Shown here piece after piece: positions 15,599-22,619 of a stretch of DNA of 23,122 nucleotides. Both the position numbers and the translations under genes were made by a program. The notes under the pieces are model-generated. The model was not told the DNA's origin, searched no databases, and saw only the letters and a program-made list of their open reading frames with translations. The DNA comes from Anaerolineaceae bacterium UBA4781. Lineage in GTDB: Bacteria; Chloroflexota; Anaerolineae; Anaerolineales; Anaerolineaceae. Position 1 is the first letter of the stretch. Each line of letters begins with the position of its first letter. Location of the stretch: positions 1 through 23,122 of the forward strand of contig DHHD01000026.1 in assembly GCA_002403105.1 (NCBI GenBank), written 5' to 3'.

Positions 15599-16547
15599 AG
15601 CTTTCGTCCTTTCCATTCTTGTGATCACAATTCGGGCAGGTACATCCTTGCTGTATGCCACGTTTGGAGCAATTCTGACCGAACGCTCGGGCATCCAGAA
15701 CCTGGGTGTAGAAGGCATCATGATGGTCGGGGCAGCAGCTTCTTTTGCTGCCGCTTATCATTCAAACAGTGCCTGGCTTGGTCTTTTAACCGCAGTATTG
15801 GTTGGAGTGATCCTGGGCTGCATCCATGCATTTCTAACCATCACATTACGCGCAGAGCAGGTTGTTTGCGGTTTGGCGATGACCATTTTTGGCACTGGCT
15901 TGGCCAGCTTCATGGGGCAGCGCTTGGGACCCGGGAATTCCACCATGGTTGGTCTGCAAGGTCCGGCCTTCGAACGCATAGGAATCCCGTTCCTGCGAGA
16001 TATTCCCTACGTAGGAGAAGCTTTATTCAATCAGGATATCCTGGTTTATTTGCTCTATCTCCTGATCCCTGTGATCTGGATCTTCATCTATAAAACACGC
16101 CAGGGATTGGAATTGCGGGCGGTTGGGGAAAATCCACAGGCTATTGATGCCCTGGGGATGAATGTGACAAAAACTCGTTTCACCTATACGGTGCTTGGGG
16201 CAATTTTTATGGCAGTTGCAGGGGCGCACCTCTCACTCGGCTACTTGCAGGGTTGGGCAGACAACATCACCGGTGGGCGTGGTTGGATCGCAATAGCGCT
16301 GGTGATCTTTTCCACCTGGAATCCGCTGCGCGCGGTATTGGGCGCACTGTTATTCGGGGGGATTAATGCTCTCCAGTTCCGCTTGCAAGCAGCCGGGACG
16401 ACACTCCCTTCTTCGTTCTTGAATATGCTTCCCTATATTGTTACCATTCTGGTTCTGGTGCTCATCACCTGGGCAGAGCGCCGTGCCAGGAGGTTGGGTA
16501 CACCAACTGCATTAGGAATTCCTTTTGTGCGCGAAGAAAAGAAATAG
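15591..16547 (+). CDS. ABC transporter permease 2 (BMP/nucleoside type)
   Basis: This 318-residue membrane protein is the partner of permease 1. It has the family sequence LTERSGIQNLGVEGIMMVGA near residues 27-46 and the ATPase-coupling segment LELRAVGENPQAIDALGM at about 172-190, followed by further hydrophobic helices. It is shorter than permease 1, as is usual for the second subunit (NupQ-like). The ATG overlaps the permease 1 stop in ATGAATGA and has GGAG upstream. A strong hairpin terminator follows the stop at once, which ends the operon. Confidence 0.93.
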   Translation: MNEAFVLSILVITIRAGTSLLYATFGAILTERSGIQNLGVEGIMMVGAAASFAAAYHSNSAWLGLLTAVLVGVILGCIHAFLTITLRAEQVVCGLAMTIFGTGLASFMGQRLGPGNSTMVGLQGPAFERIGIPFLRDIPYVGEALFNQDILVYLLYLLIPVIWIFIYKTRQGLELRAVGENPQAIDALGMNVTKTRFTYTVLGAIFMAVAGAHLSLGYLQGWADNITGGRGWIAIALVIFSTWNPLRAVLGALLFGGINALQFRLQAAGTTLPSSFLNMLPYIVTILVLVLITWAERRARRLGTPTALGIPFVREEKK

Positions 16548-16549
16548 TA

Positions 16550-16586
16550 AGAGAAGAGGTTTCCAATGAATGGAAACCTCTTCTTT
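16550..16586. terminator. bidirectional terminator between importer operon and cytidine deaminase
   Basis: GAAGAGGTTTCC (16553-16564) pairs perfectly with GGAAACCTCTTC (16572-16583) around a 7-base loop. The stem can extend by an A-T, a G-T and another A-T pair, and T-rich sequence follows. It lies between convergent genes and should stop transcription from both sides. Confidence 0.93.
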
Positions 16587-16598
16587 ATATAAAATATC

Positions 16599-17012
16599 TT
16601 ATTCACCCAGCAGTGCAGATGGTACAAATGGGAAAGGAACAAGTTCACTCACTGTTCGCTCACCCATATAATTTCCCTGTTCATCGCCACTGATCACCAG
16701 CCAATCCAATCCGAATTCAACCATTACCTGCCGGCACTGCGCACAGGGATAGGCTTCTTTTGTACCAGGACCAACCACCGCAATGGCTTCGAAATCTTTT
16801 TCACCTTCAGACACTGCTTTCCAGATGGCTATCCGTTCGGCACACACCGTTGCACCATAGGATACATTTTCAATATTTCCGCCCAGGTACACTTTTCCCG
16901 ATCTCCCCATCACGGCTGCCCCAACTCGAAAATGGGAATATGGACAGTGTGCATTCTCGGCTCCTTTTACCGCTAGTTTCAATAATTCGAGTTTCTTTTC
17001 TTGCGTAAGCAT
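16599..17012 (-). CDS. cdd: cytidine deaminase
   Basis: This 137-residue enzyme hydrolytically deaminates cytidine and deoxycytidine to uridine and deoxyuridine. The zinc site is complete: Cys57-Ala-Glu59 in CAER (Glu59 is the proton shuttle) and PCAQC with Cys90 and Cys93. Substrate contacts SHFRVGAAV (26-34) and GNIENVSYG (45-53) are also present. The three-cysteine zinc site and short length fit the homotetrameric class. The ATG has AAGG seven bases upstream. It lies 33 bases after the GNAT gene on the same strand and faces the end of the nucleoside importer operon, which suggests a shared salvage role. Confidence 0.95.
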   Translation of the reverse strand: MLTQEKKLELLKLAVKGAENAHCPYSHFRVGAAVMGRSGKVYLGGNIENVSYGATVCAERIAIWKAVSEGEKDFEAIAVVGPGTKEAYPCAQCRQVMVEFGLDWLVISGDEQGNYMGERTVSELVPFPFVPSALLGE

Positions 17013-17045
17013 TGGTAGACCTTTCTTTGAAATGTATTTTTAATG

Positions 17046-17558
17046 TCATTCGGCTAAACTCTTTGCCATTCGAAAACTGATAATGTCTTTTTCATCTTTG
17101 GAATAAAATGGCTTCCGGATACGGTATCCGAGATTTTCATACAGATGAAATGCGATGGTATTGCTGGCAAATACATGCAGCCAGATCTCAACTGCTCCCT
17201 TTTCTCTGGAAAACGCTTCCACCAACCGCATTGCCTGGGTTGCAATGCCTTTCCCTCTTTCAGATTCATTAACTTCCAGATCGTAGATAAAGGCACTGGT
17301 CTTTCCATCTTCATTCTTCATTGCCACCCATAGGTTCCCAACTGTTCGATCTTCTGCATCGTTCACAATGTTGAAAAAATACTGTCCTTCGCTGGCGATC
17401 CCATCCGGGAGCAGTTCGTTATATTGCCGTTGTGCGGATTCCTCGGCTTGTTCTTTTGTGAATTCCCCGGTTTTCTCCAATTCCCTGGCAAAAGCAGGTA
17501 CGGAAGTTCGAATAAGATCATTATATTCTTTCAGGGTCATGCATTCCAATCTGATCAT
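17046..17558 (-). CDS. GNAT-family N-acetyltransferase
   Basis: This 170-residue protein has the GNAT acetyl-CoA pocket: beta4-alpha3 with DLEVNESERGKGIATQAM (about 93-110, R/Q-x-x-G-x-G/A core RGKGIA) and the later LHVFASNTIAFHLYENLGY (about 126-145) typical of RimI/ribosomal-type acetyltransferases. The N-terminal helix region is acidic. The acceptor substrate cannot be told from sequence. GAGGGAG precedes the ATG at good distance. It is the upstream gene of a likely two-gene unit with cdd, and its promoter region is shared divergently with the cytochrome operon. Confidence 0.85.
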   Translation of the reverse strand: MIRLECMTLKEYNDLIRTSVPAFARELEKTGEFTKEQAEESAQRQYNELLPDGIASEGQYFFNIVNDAEDRTVGNLWVAMKNEDGKTSAFIYDLEVNESERGKGIATQAMRLVEAFSREKGAVEIWLHVFASNTIAFHLYENLGYRIRKPFYSKDEKDIISFRMAKSLAE

Positions 17559-17596
17559 GGATCTCCCTCATCCATCTTCAAGTTTTCTTCCCCTTT

Positions 17597-17677
17597 AAGT
17601 TTACCGCGATATTTGCTGTTCTCTCAGGAGAAATTCGGTAAACTTTGGAAAATTTAGAGGAAATCCAGTAAAATTTG
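17597..17677. repeat. three related operator-like sites in the GNAT/cytochrome intergenic region
   Basis: CGGTAAACTT occurs at 17636-17645, and its exact reverse complement AAGTTTACCG is at 17597-17606. A 17-base copy, AAATTCGGTAAACTTTG (17631-17647), recurs as AAATCCAGTAAAATTTG (17661-17677) with 14 of 17 matches, exactly 30 bases on. Between the inverted pair, TTCTC and GAGAA enclose a 4-base loop. The last copy runs into the putative -10 box. No known regulator motif was recognised. Confidence 0.55.
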
Positions 17678-17684
17678 CTACAAT
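17676..17684 (+). promoter_or_regulatory. extended -10 promoter of the cytochrome operon
   Basis: TGCTACAAT is an extended -10 element. A -35 box is not clear, which is tolerable for this promoter class and consistent with activator or repressor control through the overlapping repeats. Transcription would begin near 17691, about 57 bases before the cytochrome ATG. Confidence 0.5.
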
Positions 17685-17747
17685 GTTCCTATTAGCATGA
17701 AAACTCCGGTTTCTTGGCTGATTAAAATACCAACCGAGGAGGTCCTG

Positions 17748-18869
17748 ATGAAAAAGTATGGTTTTCTCATTTTCTTGATCGTTTTAGTCTTTTTCCTTAC
17801 CGGCTGGATCTATTCCATCAACGCCCATAAAAGTTCCAGTGAACCGGTTGAGCAGATCAGCGCTAAATGGTGGGGATCTGCCCATGCAGATATTCAAGCA
17901 GAAGCGTTCACCCATTGGAATGACGATGAACCCGCTGAAGTGCCAACGTATTGCGCGATGTGCCACAGCGGGCAGGGATTTATCGATTATATTGGGCAGG
18001 ATGGCAGCGCGGCTTTCAGTGTGGATGAACCGGCTGCAATAGAATCGGTTATTTCGTGTGAGGTTTGTCATAATGAACAGGCTGAAAATTTAAACACAGT
18101 CAGCTTTCCATCCGGAGCAGAAGTGGCTTTCAATGTGAATGACGCTCTGTGCGCCACCTGCCACAGCGGTACGGATGCGGGTTCTACGGTTGTAGAAGCA
18201 TCTTCGGGATTTGGTGATGATGAGATCGTGCCGGATGGCAGTTTCATCACCCCCCATTACGCTTTTGCATCCGCTACCTGGCTGGGCAGCGAAGGCAATG
18301 CAGGATATGAATATGCTCAAAAAGAATACGTTGGGCGCTTTGAACATGCGGTAGGTGTGCAGACCTGTACCCAATGCCATGATGCTCACAGCTTGCACAT
18401 GAACACAACTCAGACTGGCACCGATCTATGTGCCACCTGTCATTCCAACGTAAGCGATTACAGCGATTATCGCGATATATCTTTTAGTGGGGTGGATTAC
18501 GACAATGATGAAACCGTTGAGGGGCTGTATCATGAGATCGCAGGGGTACGCGAAACCCTGTATCAAGGCATGCAGAAGTACGCCACCGAGGTTTTAGGAG
18601 AAAGCATCGGCTGGCTTGACCAGTATCCTTACCTTTTTAAAGATACCGATAGTGATGGGATCATCGCGGAAGAAGAGGCTGTCTTTTCTAATGCATATGC
18701 TGTTTATTCACCCCGTTTGATGCGCACAGCGTTCAATTATCAATTCAGCCTGAAAGATCCCGCTGGATATGTGCATAATGGGAAATATATACTGCAACTG
18801 CTCTTTGATTCGATCGAAGATCTAGCCACAGTCGTGGATGTTCATTACGACCTTTCCCTTCGCCCATAA
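17748..18869 (+). CDS. membrane-anchored pentaheme cytochrome c with an EF-hand loop
   Basis: This 373-residue protein has a basic start and one hydrophobic segment (about 4-23) acting as signal or anchor, with the rest outside the membrane. Five CxxCH sites bind heme c covalently: CAMCH (69-73), CEVCH (104-108), CATCH (135-139), CTQCH (207-211) and CATCH (228-232). Many free histidines (for example 46, 56, 170, 200, 214, 217) could be distal ligands. A separate C-terminal part holds DTDSDGIIAEEE (299-310), a perfect EF-hand calcium loop. The start was set at ATG 17748 because AGGAGG lies five bases upstream; an earlier ATG at 17697 is almost at the expected transcript start. The next gene, 38 bases on, is a heme b/flavin oxidoreductase, which suggests electron transfer. 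No named family was recognised. Confidence 0.88.
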   Translation: MKKYGFLIFLIVLVFFLTGWIYSINAHKSSSEPVEQISAKWWGSAHADIQAEAFTHWNDDEPAEVPTYCAMCHSGQGFIDYIGQDGSAAFSVDEPAAIESVISCEVCHNEQAENLNTVSFPSGAEVAFNVNDALCATCHSGTDAGSTVVEASSGFGDDEIVPDGSFITPHYAFASATWLGSEGNAGYEYAQKEYVGRFEHAVGVQTCTQCHDAHSLHMNTTQTGTDLCATCHSNVSDYSDYRDISFSGVDYDNDETVEGLYHEIAGVRETLYQGMQKYATEVLGESIGWLDQYPYLFKDTDSDGIIAEEEAVFSNAYAVYSPRLMRTAFNYQFSLKDPAGYVHNGKYILQLLFDSIEDLATVVDVHYDLSLRP

Positions 18870-18907
18870 CAGGGAGAACAGAAGTATTAAATGAAAGAAG
18901 GCACAGC

Positions 18908-20227
18908 ATGACAAAACAAAATAAAGGCCTTTCCTTTATCCTGATCTACCTGATCTTGATCTTTTTACCATTGTTAGTTTTCTTGATCTTCGGACTGCCA
19001 TACACTCGATCCTTCTGGCGTGACCTCTCCGTCATGCTGGGTTTTGTGGGGCTTTCCATGGCTGGTTTTCAACTGATCCCCACCACCCGCCTGAGTTTTT
19101 TGGCAGATGTGTTTGATATGGGCAAGGTTTACAAGGTGCATCACATTCTTTCTGTTCTTTCCGTAATGCTGGTTTTGGTGCATCCCATAATCCTGCTGGT
19201 CAATAATCCCAATATCCTGCTGCTTTTCAATCCCTTCACCGCACCCTGGAGAACACAGGCTGGCTGGATCGGGTTGGTAAGTTTGCTGCTCATTGCCATT
19301 ACCTCGGTATATCGTAAAGAGATGCATCTTGGATACAATGTCTGGCATGCTATCCATACCTTGCTTACGTTCAGCATTGTAGTTTTTGGTTTGATCCATC
19401 TCTTCAAGGTGAACTACTATTCAGCCACATTACCTATGCGCATTGCATGGATCCTGGAAGTCGCGATTTGGGTCATGATGATCGCCATCATCCGCGTGAT
19501 AAAACCACTGCAGAACAAACGCCATCCCTATGTTGTTCAAAAGGTCATCACCGAAGTGCCCAATGTTTGGACGTTGGTGCTTAAACCCGATGGTCATGCA
19601 GGGATGCATTTCAATGCCGGTCAGGTTGCCTGGATCAACATCAACACTTCCCCTTTCACCCTGCATCGCAATCCCTTCTCTTTTTCAGGCAGCGCTCTTA
19701 TCAAGGATGAGCTGCGCTTCACCATCAAAGCACTCGGAGATTTTTCGGCTACGATCGGGAACCTCAAGGGTGGTGAAACAGTGTATGTTGATGGACCCTA
19801 TGGAAACTTCTCGCTGGACGCAGATGAAACCAAAGAAGGACTGGTCATGCTGGCAGGCGGCATTGGCATCGCCCCTATTCTGAGCATCCTGCATACCCTG
19901 GCAGCACAAAAGGACCGGCGACCGCTCACCCTGTTTTACGGCAGTTACGATGAAGAAAACATCATTTGTTACGCGGATATCGAAAAGCTGAAGAAAGAAC
20001 TCGCCCTTACTGTGGTGCATGTGCTCGAAAAACCAACCGGTAAGATCGCTTGCGAAAAAGGCTATATCTCACAAACAATTCTGGAAAAATACCTGCCCAC
20101 CGAAAAACAGAACCTGTTTTTCTTCCAATGCGGACCACTGCCCATGATAAAAGCCATGCAGCCGCATCTGAAGAACCTGGGTATCTCTAATAAACGTATC
20201 CATTCTGAAGAGTACGAAATGGCGTAA
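18908..20227 (+). CDS. ferric-reductase-like transmembrane heme b / FAD / NAD(P)H oxidoreductase
   Basis: This 439-residue protein has an N-terminal membrane domain of about six helices (10-200) with histidines suited to two b hemes: H78/H79, H92, H147, H150 and H164. A C-terminal ferredoxin-reductase module follows: FAD-binding HRNPFSFS (253-260), GPYGNF (296-301), NAD(P)-binding GGIGIAP (317-323) and CGPLPM (408-413). This layout is that of NOX/FRE ferric reductases and bacterial relatives, which move electrons from cytoplasmic NAD(P)H through FAD and heme b to an acceptor outside. Here the outside acceptor could be the preceding cytochrome c. AGAAGG precedes the ATG. A long inverted repeat follows the stop. 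Use of metal, oxygen or another acceptor is open. Confidence 0.9.
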   Translation: MTKQNKGLSFILIYLILIFLPLLVFLIFGLPYTRSFWRDLSVMLGFVGLSMAGFQLIPTTRLSFLADVFDMGKVYKVHHILSVLSVMLVLVHPIILLVNNPNILLLFNPFTAPWRTQAGWIGLVSLLLIAITSVYRKEMHLGYNVWHAIHTLLTFSIVVFGLIHLFKVNYYSATLPMRIAWILEVAIWVMMIAIIRVIKPLQNKRHPYVVQKVITEVPNVWTLVLKPDGHAGMHFNAGQVAWININTSPFTLHRNPFSFSGSALIKDELRFTIKALGDFSATIGNLKGGETVYVDGPYGNFSLDADETKEGLVMLAGGIGIAPILSILHTLAAQKDRRPLTLFYGSYDEENIICYADIEKLKKELALTVVHVLEKPTGKIACEKGYISQTILEKYLPTEKQNLFFFQCGPLPMIKAMQPHLKNLGISNKRIHSEEYEMA

Positions 20228-20241
20228 GGTCCGTTCTGCCA

Positions 20242-20285
20242 TCACAAAACGCATAGTTTGCTCAATAAAACCATGCGTTTTGTGA
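20242..20285 (+). terminator. long inverted repeat after the oxidoreductase gene, probable terminator
   Basis: TCACAAAACGCAT (20242-20254) pairs perfectly over 13 bases with ATGCGTTTTGTGA (20273-20285). Inside the loop GTTT (20256-20259) and AAAC (20268-20271) can extend the stem. The T-run after it is poor, so the stem may act as an mRNA 3' stabiliser as much as a terminator. Confidence 0.65.
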
Positions 20286-20332
20286 CTCAAATGACTCTTT
20301 ATTATTAAAACCTCTTCTTCCTCCCTCGATGC

Positions 20333-20385
20333 GATAGTACAATAATATGGATAAAAGTTAAACGCAAAATTGCCGGATAGTACAA
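20333..20385 (+). promoter_or_regulatory. direct repeat and possible promoter before the CrtI-like gene
   Basis: GATAGTACAA occurs at 20333-20342 and again at 20376-20385. The first copy runs into TACAAT (20338-20343), a fair -10 box without a clear -35. The second lies 24 bases before the gene start. A ten-base repeat in this short AT-rich gap could be a regulator site or chance. Confidence 0.3.
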
Positions 20386-20409
20386 CATACATTGATCGAG
20401 GATGGTGTC

Positions 20410-21909
20410 ATGAAAGACTTTGATGTGATCGTCATCGGTGCTGGTTTGGGGGGGTTATCAGCCGGAGCTCTTCTGGCTGCGCAGGGGCGCAGTGTGCTGG
20501 TTTTGGAACAAGCGGATCGCATCGGGGGTTGCTGCTCTTCTTTTGAACGGGATGGTTTTCACTTCGATACGGGAGCTTCCATTGTGGAGATCATCAAACC
20601 CATCGAAGATGTCTTCAAGAAACTGGGCACCACCCTGCAGAAAGAAGTGGATCTCATCCCCTGCGATCCGGTGATGTCGATCATCCGCCCGGATGGCAGC
20701 CGCATGACCATTCCTTTTTCGATTGAAAAGACCGGGGAGCTCATCAGTTCCATTTCTCCCGAAGATGGCAGGCGCTGGAAGGATTTTGTGGATTTCTACT
20801 CTGAGATGGCAGATGTTACTCTGGATACGTTTTTCAGCATGCCCGCGGATAGCATGACCGATCTCTTCGCCATGCTGGGCAGGCAGCCGCGCATGGCGAA
20901 ATATTTGCCGGTCTTCCTCTCCAGCTATCAGAATATTCTGCAGCGCTTTTTCAAAGATGAGCGCGTACTGCAAAGCATGGGCTACCAAGCCCTGTATTTC
21001 GGCCTTCCTCCGGCGCTGGTGCCCGGACCGTATGCCATGATCCCCTATACCGAACAGATGGGCATTTACTACCCGCGCGGGGGCATGCTCAAGATCCCTG
21101 AGGCTCTGCAAAGAATGGGCGAGCGTTTCGGCATGCAAGTACGGCTCAACACAACCGTTGAAAAAGTAGTCGTGAGGGATCAACGCGCGCAAAGTGTGAT
21201 CCTGGCAGATGGTACAGAGATCACTGCCCGGGTGGTGGTATCCAACATCAACGCCCGCACGCTCTACCAAAAACTGGTGGGAGAAGAATATTTAAAGCCC
21301 ATTTCCCGCAAAGGGATCCGCAGCTATGCCTATTCCAAAGCGGTACCCATGCTGTATCTGGGTGTCGATTATGAGCCCCCACTCGAAGCGCACCACAACC
21401 TCATCGCCGCCAGCCCCGAAGACATCAACCAGTACTGGTGGAAGCATGTGGAGACCGGGCAGTTGGATTATGAGACCATTGGCTTGATCTGCTGGCCTTC
21501 GCATACTGATGCCAGCCTGGCTCCCAAAGGCAAGCACGTCATCAATTTAATTCCTGAAGGTTTTTACAATCTGGCAGAGGGCAATTGGGATGACTTGAAA
21601 GAGGAATACATCCAGAAAGAATTGGATTATTACTCGCGCTTTGCCATACCCGGCTTGAAGGAACATGTGCAGTACGTGGAATGTTCCACCCCGCTCGATT
21701 ATGAGCGCCGGCTGTGCCTGCCCGAAGGCGCCATCTATGCCTTCCAGCAGGACCTGACCGCGCAGGCTATCTTCCGCCCGGCAGCGCGCTCCAAGAACAT
21801 CCGGGGGCTGTATCTCACCGGCGCCTCCACCCATCCCGGCGGAGGGGTGCCCTCCACCATTGCTTCGGGTATGATCGCCGCTAATCTCATTGAAAAATAC
21901 GAACAATAG
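20410..21909 (+). CDS. CrtI-like FAD-dependent oxidoreductase (phytoene desaturase/carotenoid isomerase family)
   Basis: This 499-residue flavoprotein opens with the dinucleotide fold VIVIGAGLGGLSAG (6-19) and the second strand ending VLVLEQ. The following RIGGCCSSFERDGFHFDTG is typical of CrtI/CrtISO proteins. Its C-terminus holds the family flavin motif LYLTGASTHPGGGVPSTIASG. Relatives desaturate or isomerise carotenoids and related polyenes, but many members in non-pigmented anaerobes are uncharacterised, and no other carotenoid gene is in the window. ATG at 20410 was chosen because GAGG lies eight bases upstream; the frame extends to a TTG six codons earlier. The gene is clearly GC-richer than the left part of the window. 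A small membrane-protein gene follows after 24 bases. Confidence 0.88.
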   Translation: MKDFDVIVIGAGLGGLSAGALLAAQGRSVLVLEQADRIGGCCSSFERDGFHFDTGASIVEIIKPIEDVFKKLGTTLQKEVDLIPCDPVMSIIRPDGSRMTIPFSIEKTGELISSISPEDGRRWKDFVDFYSEMADVTLDTFFSMPADSMTDLFAMLGRQPRMAKYLPVFLSSYQNILQRFFKDERVLQSMGYQALYFGLPPALVPGPYAMIPYTEQMGIYYPRGGMLKIPEALQRMGERFGMQVRLNTTVEKVVVRDQRAQSVILADGTEITARVVVSNINARTLYQKLVGEEYLKPISRKGIRSYAYSKAVPMLYLGVDYEPPLEAHHNLIAASPEDINQYWWKHVETGQLDYETIGLICWPSHTDASLAPKGKHVINLIPEGFYNLAEGNWDDLKEEYIQKELDYYSRFAIPGLKEHVQYVECSTPLDYERRLCLPEGAIYAFQQDLTAQAIFRPAARSKNIRGLYLTGASTHPGGGVPSTIASGMIAANLIEKYEQ

Positions 21910-21933
21910 ATCAACGCACAGAGAGAAATAGCC

Positions 21934-22092
21934 ATGCACAAACATACTGGTTTTCTAAAGTTTCTTTTCGTTCTGATCCTGCTGGCTGCCGGCGGGCTGA
22001 TCTGGTATGCTTTTCAAAGTGAAAGCCGCCAGCGCTACATCAAGAATTTCATCAAGCAGATCCCCGAGCTGCCGGGAAGGTATTCACTTTAA
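21934..22092 (+). CDS. 52-residue single-span membrane protein
   Basis: A short frame from ATG 21934 to TAA 22090-22092 encodes 52 residues: a basic N-terminus MHKHTGFLK, one strong membrane helix (about residues 8-27, LKFLFVLILLAAGGLIWYAF) and a basic amphipathic tail ending PELPGRYSL. Third codon positions are rich in G and C, as in the preceding gene, which supports real coding. It lies 24 bases after the CrtI-like gene with a weak AGAGAG ribosome site and is probably co-translated. Function is unknown. A membrane anchor or partner for the upstream flavoprotein, whose substrate would be lipophilic, is a guess from position. Confidence 0.65.
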   Translation: MHKHTGFLKFLFVLILLAAGGLIWYAFQSESRQRYIKNFIKQIPELPGRYSL

Positions 22093-22125
22093 TAAAACTA
22101 TTACATTTCTAGTTTATTTCAATGA

Positions 22126-22134
22126 TGATATACT
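22126..22134 (+). promoter_or_regulatory. extended -10 promoter of the AT-rich gene
   Basis: TGATATACT is an extended -10 box 36 bases before the ATG, in an AT-rich gap. A -35 box is not evident. GGGGAG (22156-22161) is a strong ribosome site nine bases before the ATG. Confidence 0.45.
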
Positions 22135-22170
22135 AAAAATAATGAAAGTTTTTTCGGGGAGATAACTAAA

Positions 22171-22506
22171 ATGGAAAATCTAAAAAGTATTATTCAAACA
22201 GAGATTGACAAAACAATCGTGTATATTTCTGTTTTAAGGGAGAAAATAAAATCATTAACAGAGAAAGGTGAAATTAAATTATTATTATCATACTCAACAA
22301 AAACTATCCAAGTTTCTGAAAATCCTTTTGTATATACAAATTTAGAATTATTCCAAATAAAAAAAGAGATTGAAATTACAATAAAAGATATTGAACAAAA
22401 AGAAAAAGAATTAGATTTATATAAATCGTTCTTAGAAAGTTTAGATAATAAGACTTTCTATGAAAATATCTTAAGTAATATTAATAAATACTTCCCAAAT
22501 GAATAA
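22171..22506 (+). CDS. AT-rich orphan gene, predicted coiled-coil protein
   Basis: This 111-residue protein is not recognised. It is charged and helical: residues 1-35 and about 60-95 have heptad-like spacing of I/L/V with many Lys and Glu, as in IKKEIEITIKDIEQKEKELD, which suggests a two-helix coiled coil with a short Tyr/Asn-rich middle. It has no signal peptide, membrane span, cysteine or catalytic motif. Codon use is strongly A/T at third positions; one 60-base line of the gene has only 11 G or C, against 42 in a line of the CrtI-like gene. It has its own promoter-like box, strong ribosome site and terminator, so it looks like a complete one-gene unit gained by transfer. A defence, toxin-antitoxin or phage-derived role is possible but unsupported. 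Confidence 0.7.
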   Translation: MENLKSIIQTEIDKTIVYISVLREKIKSLTEKGEIKLLLSYSTKTIQVSENPFVYTNLELFQIKKEIEITIKDIEQKEKELDLYKSFLESLDNKTFYENILSNINKYFPNE

Positions 22507-22577
22507 AAATGGTTCTTTCTATTAAAATAGATAAATAAACCTATAATGATTTATTTAATTTTGTAAGATTTATTCAA

Positions 22578-22619
22578 GAAAAAAGAAACCATCACTTACG
22601 GAATGGCTTCTCTTTTTAT
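22578..22619. terminator. bidirectional terminator between the AT-rich gene and the DsrE-like gene
   Basis: AGAAACCAT (22584-22592) pairs with ATGGCTTCT (22603-22611) with one A-C mismatch around a 10-base loop. A-rich sequence lies on the left and CTTTTT on the right, giving a U-tract in both directions. It fits the two converging genes. Confidence 0.75.

Noticed and set aside
17618..17640. CTCTCAGGAGAA resembling part of a riboswitch core
   Set aside because: The other conserved helices of known thiamine or similar riboswitches are missing; it is only the small TTCTC/GAGAA hairpin between repeats.
17697..17747. Earlier ATG that would lengthen the cytochrome by 17 residues
   Set aside because: It lies about 6 bases after the expected transcript start and has no ribosome site, whereas ATG 17748 has AGGAGG and begins a normal signal sequence.
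20458..21270. 270-codon open frame on the minus strand
   Set aside because: It lies fully inside the CrtI-like gene, which has clear family motifs. The reverse frame has no recognisable domain and is a by-product of GC-rich codon use.
22509..22592. Long-range pairing of ATGGTTCTTT with the AAAGAAACCAT region
   Set aside because: It needs a bulge and a loop of over 60 bases, and it competes with the better local hairpin at 22584-22611.
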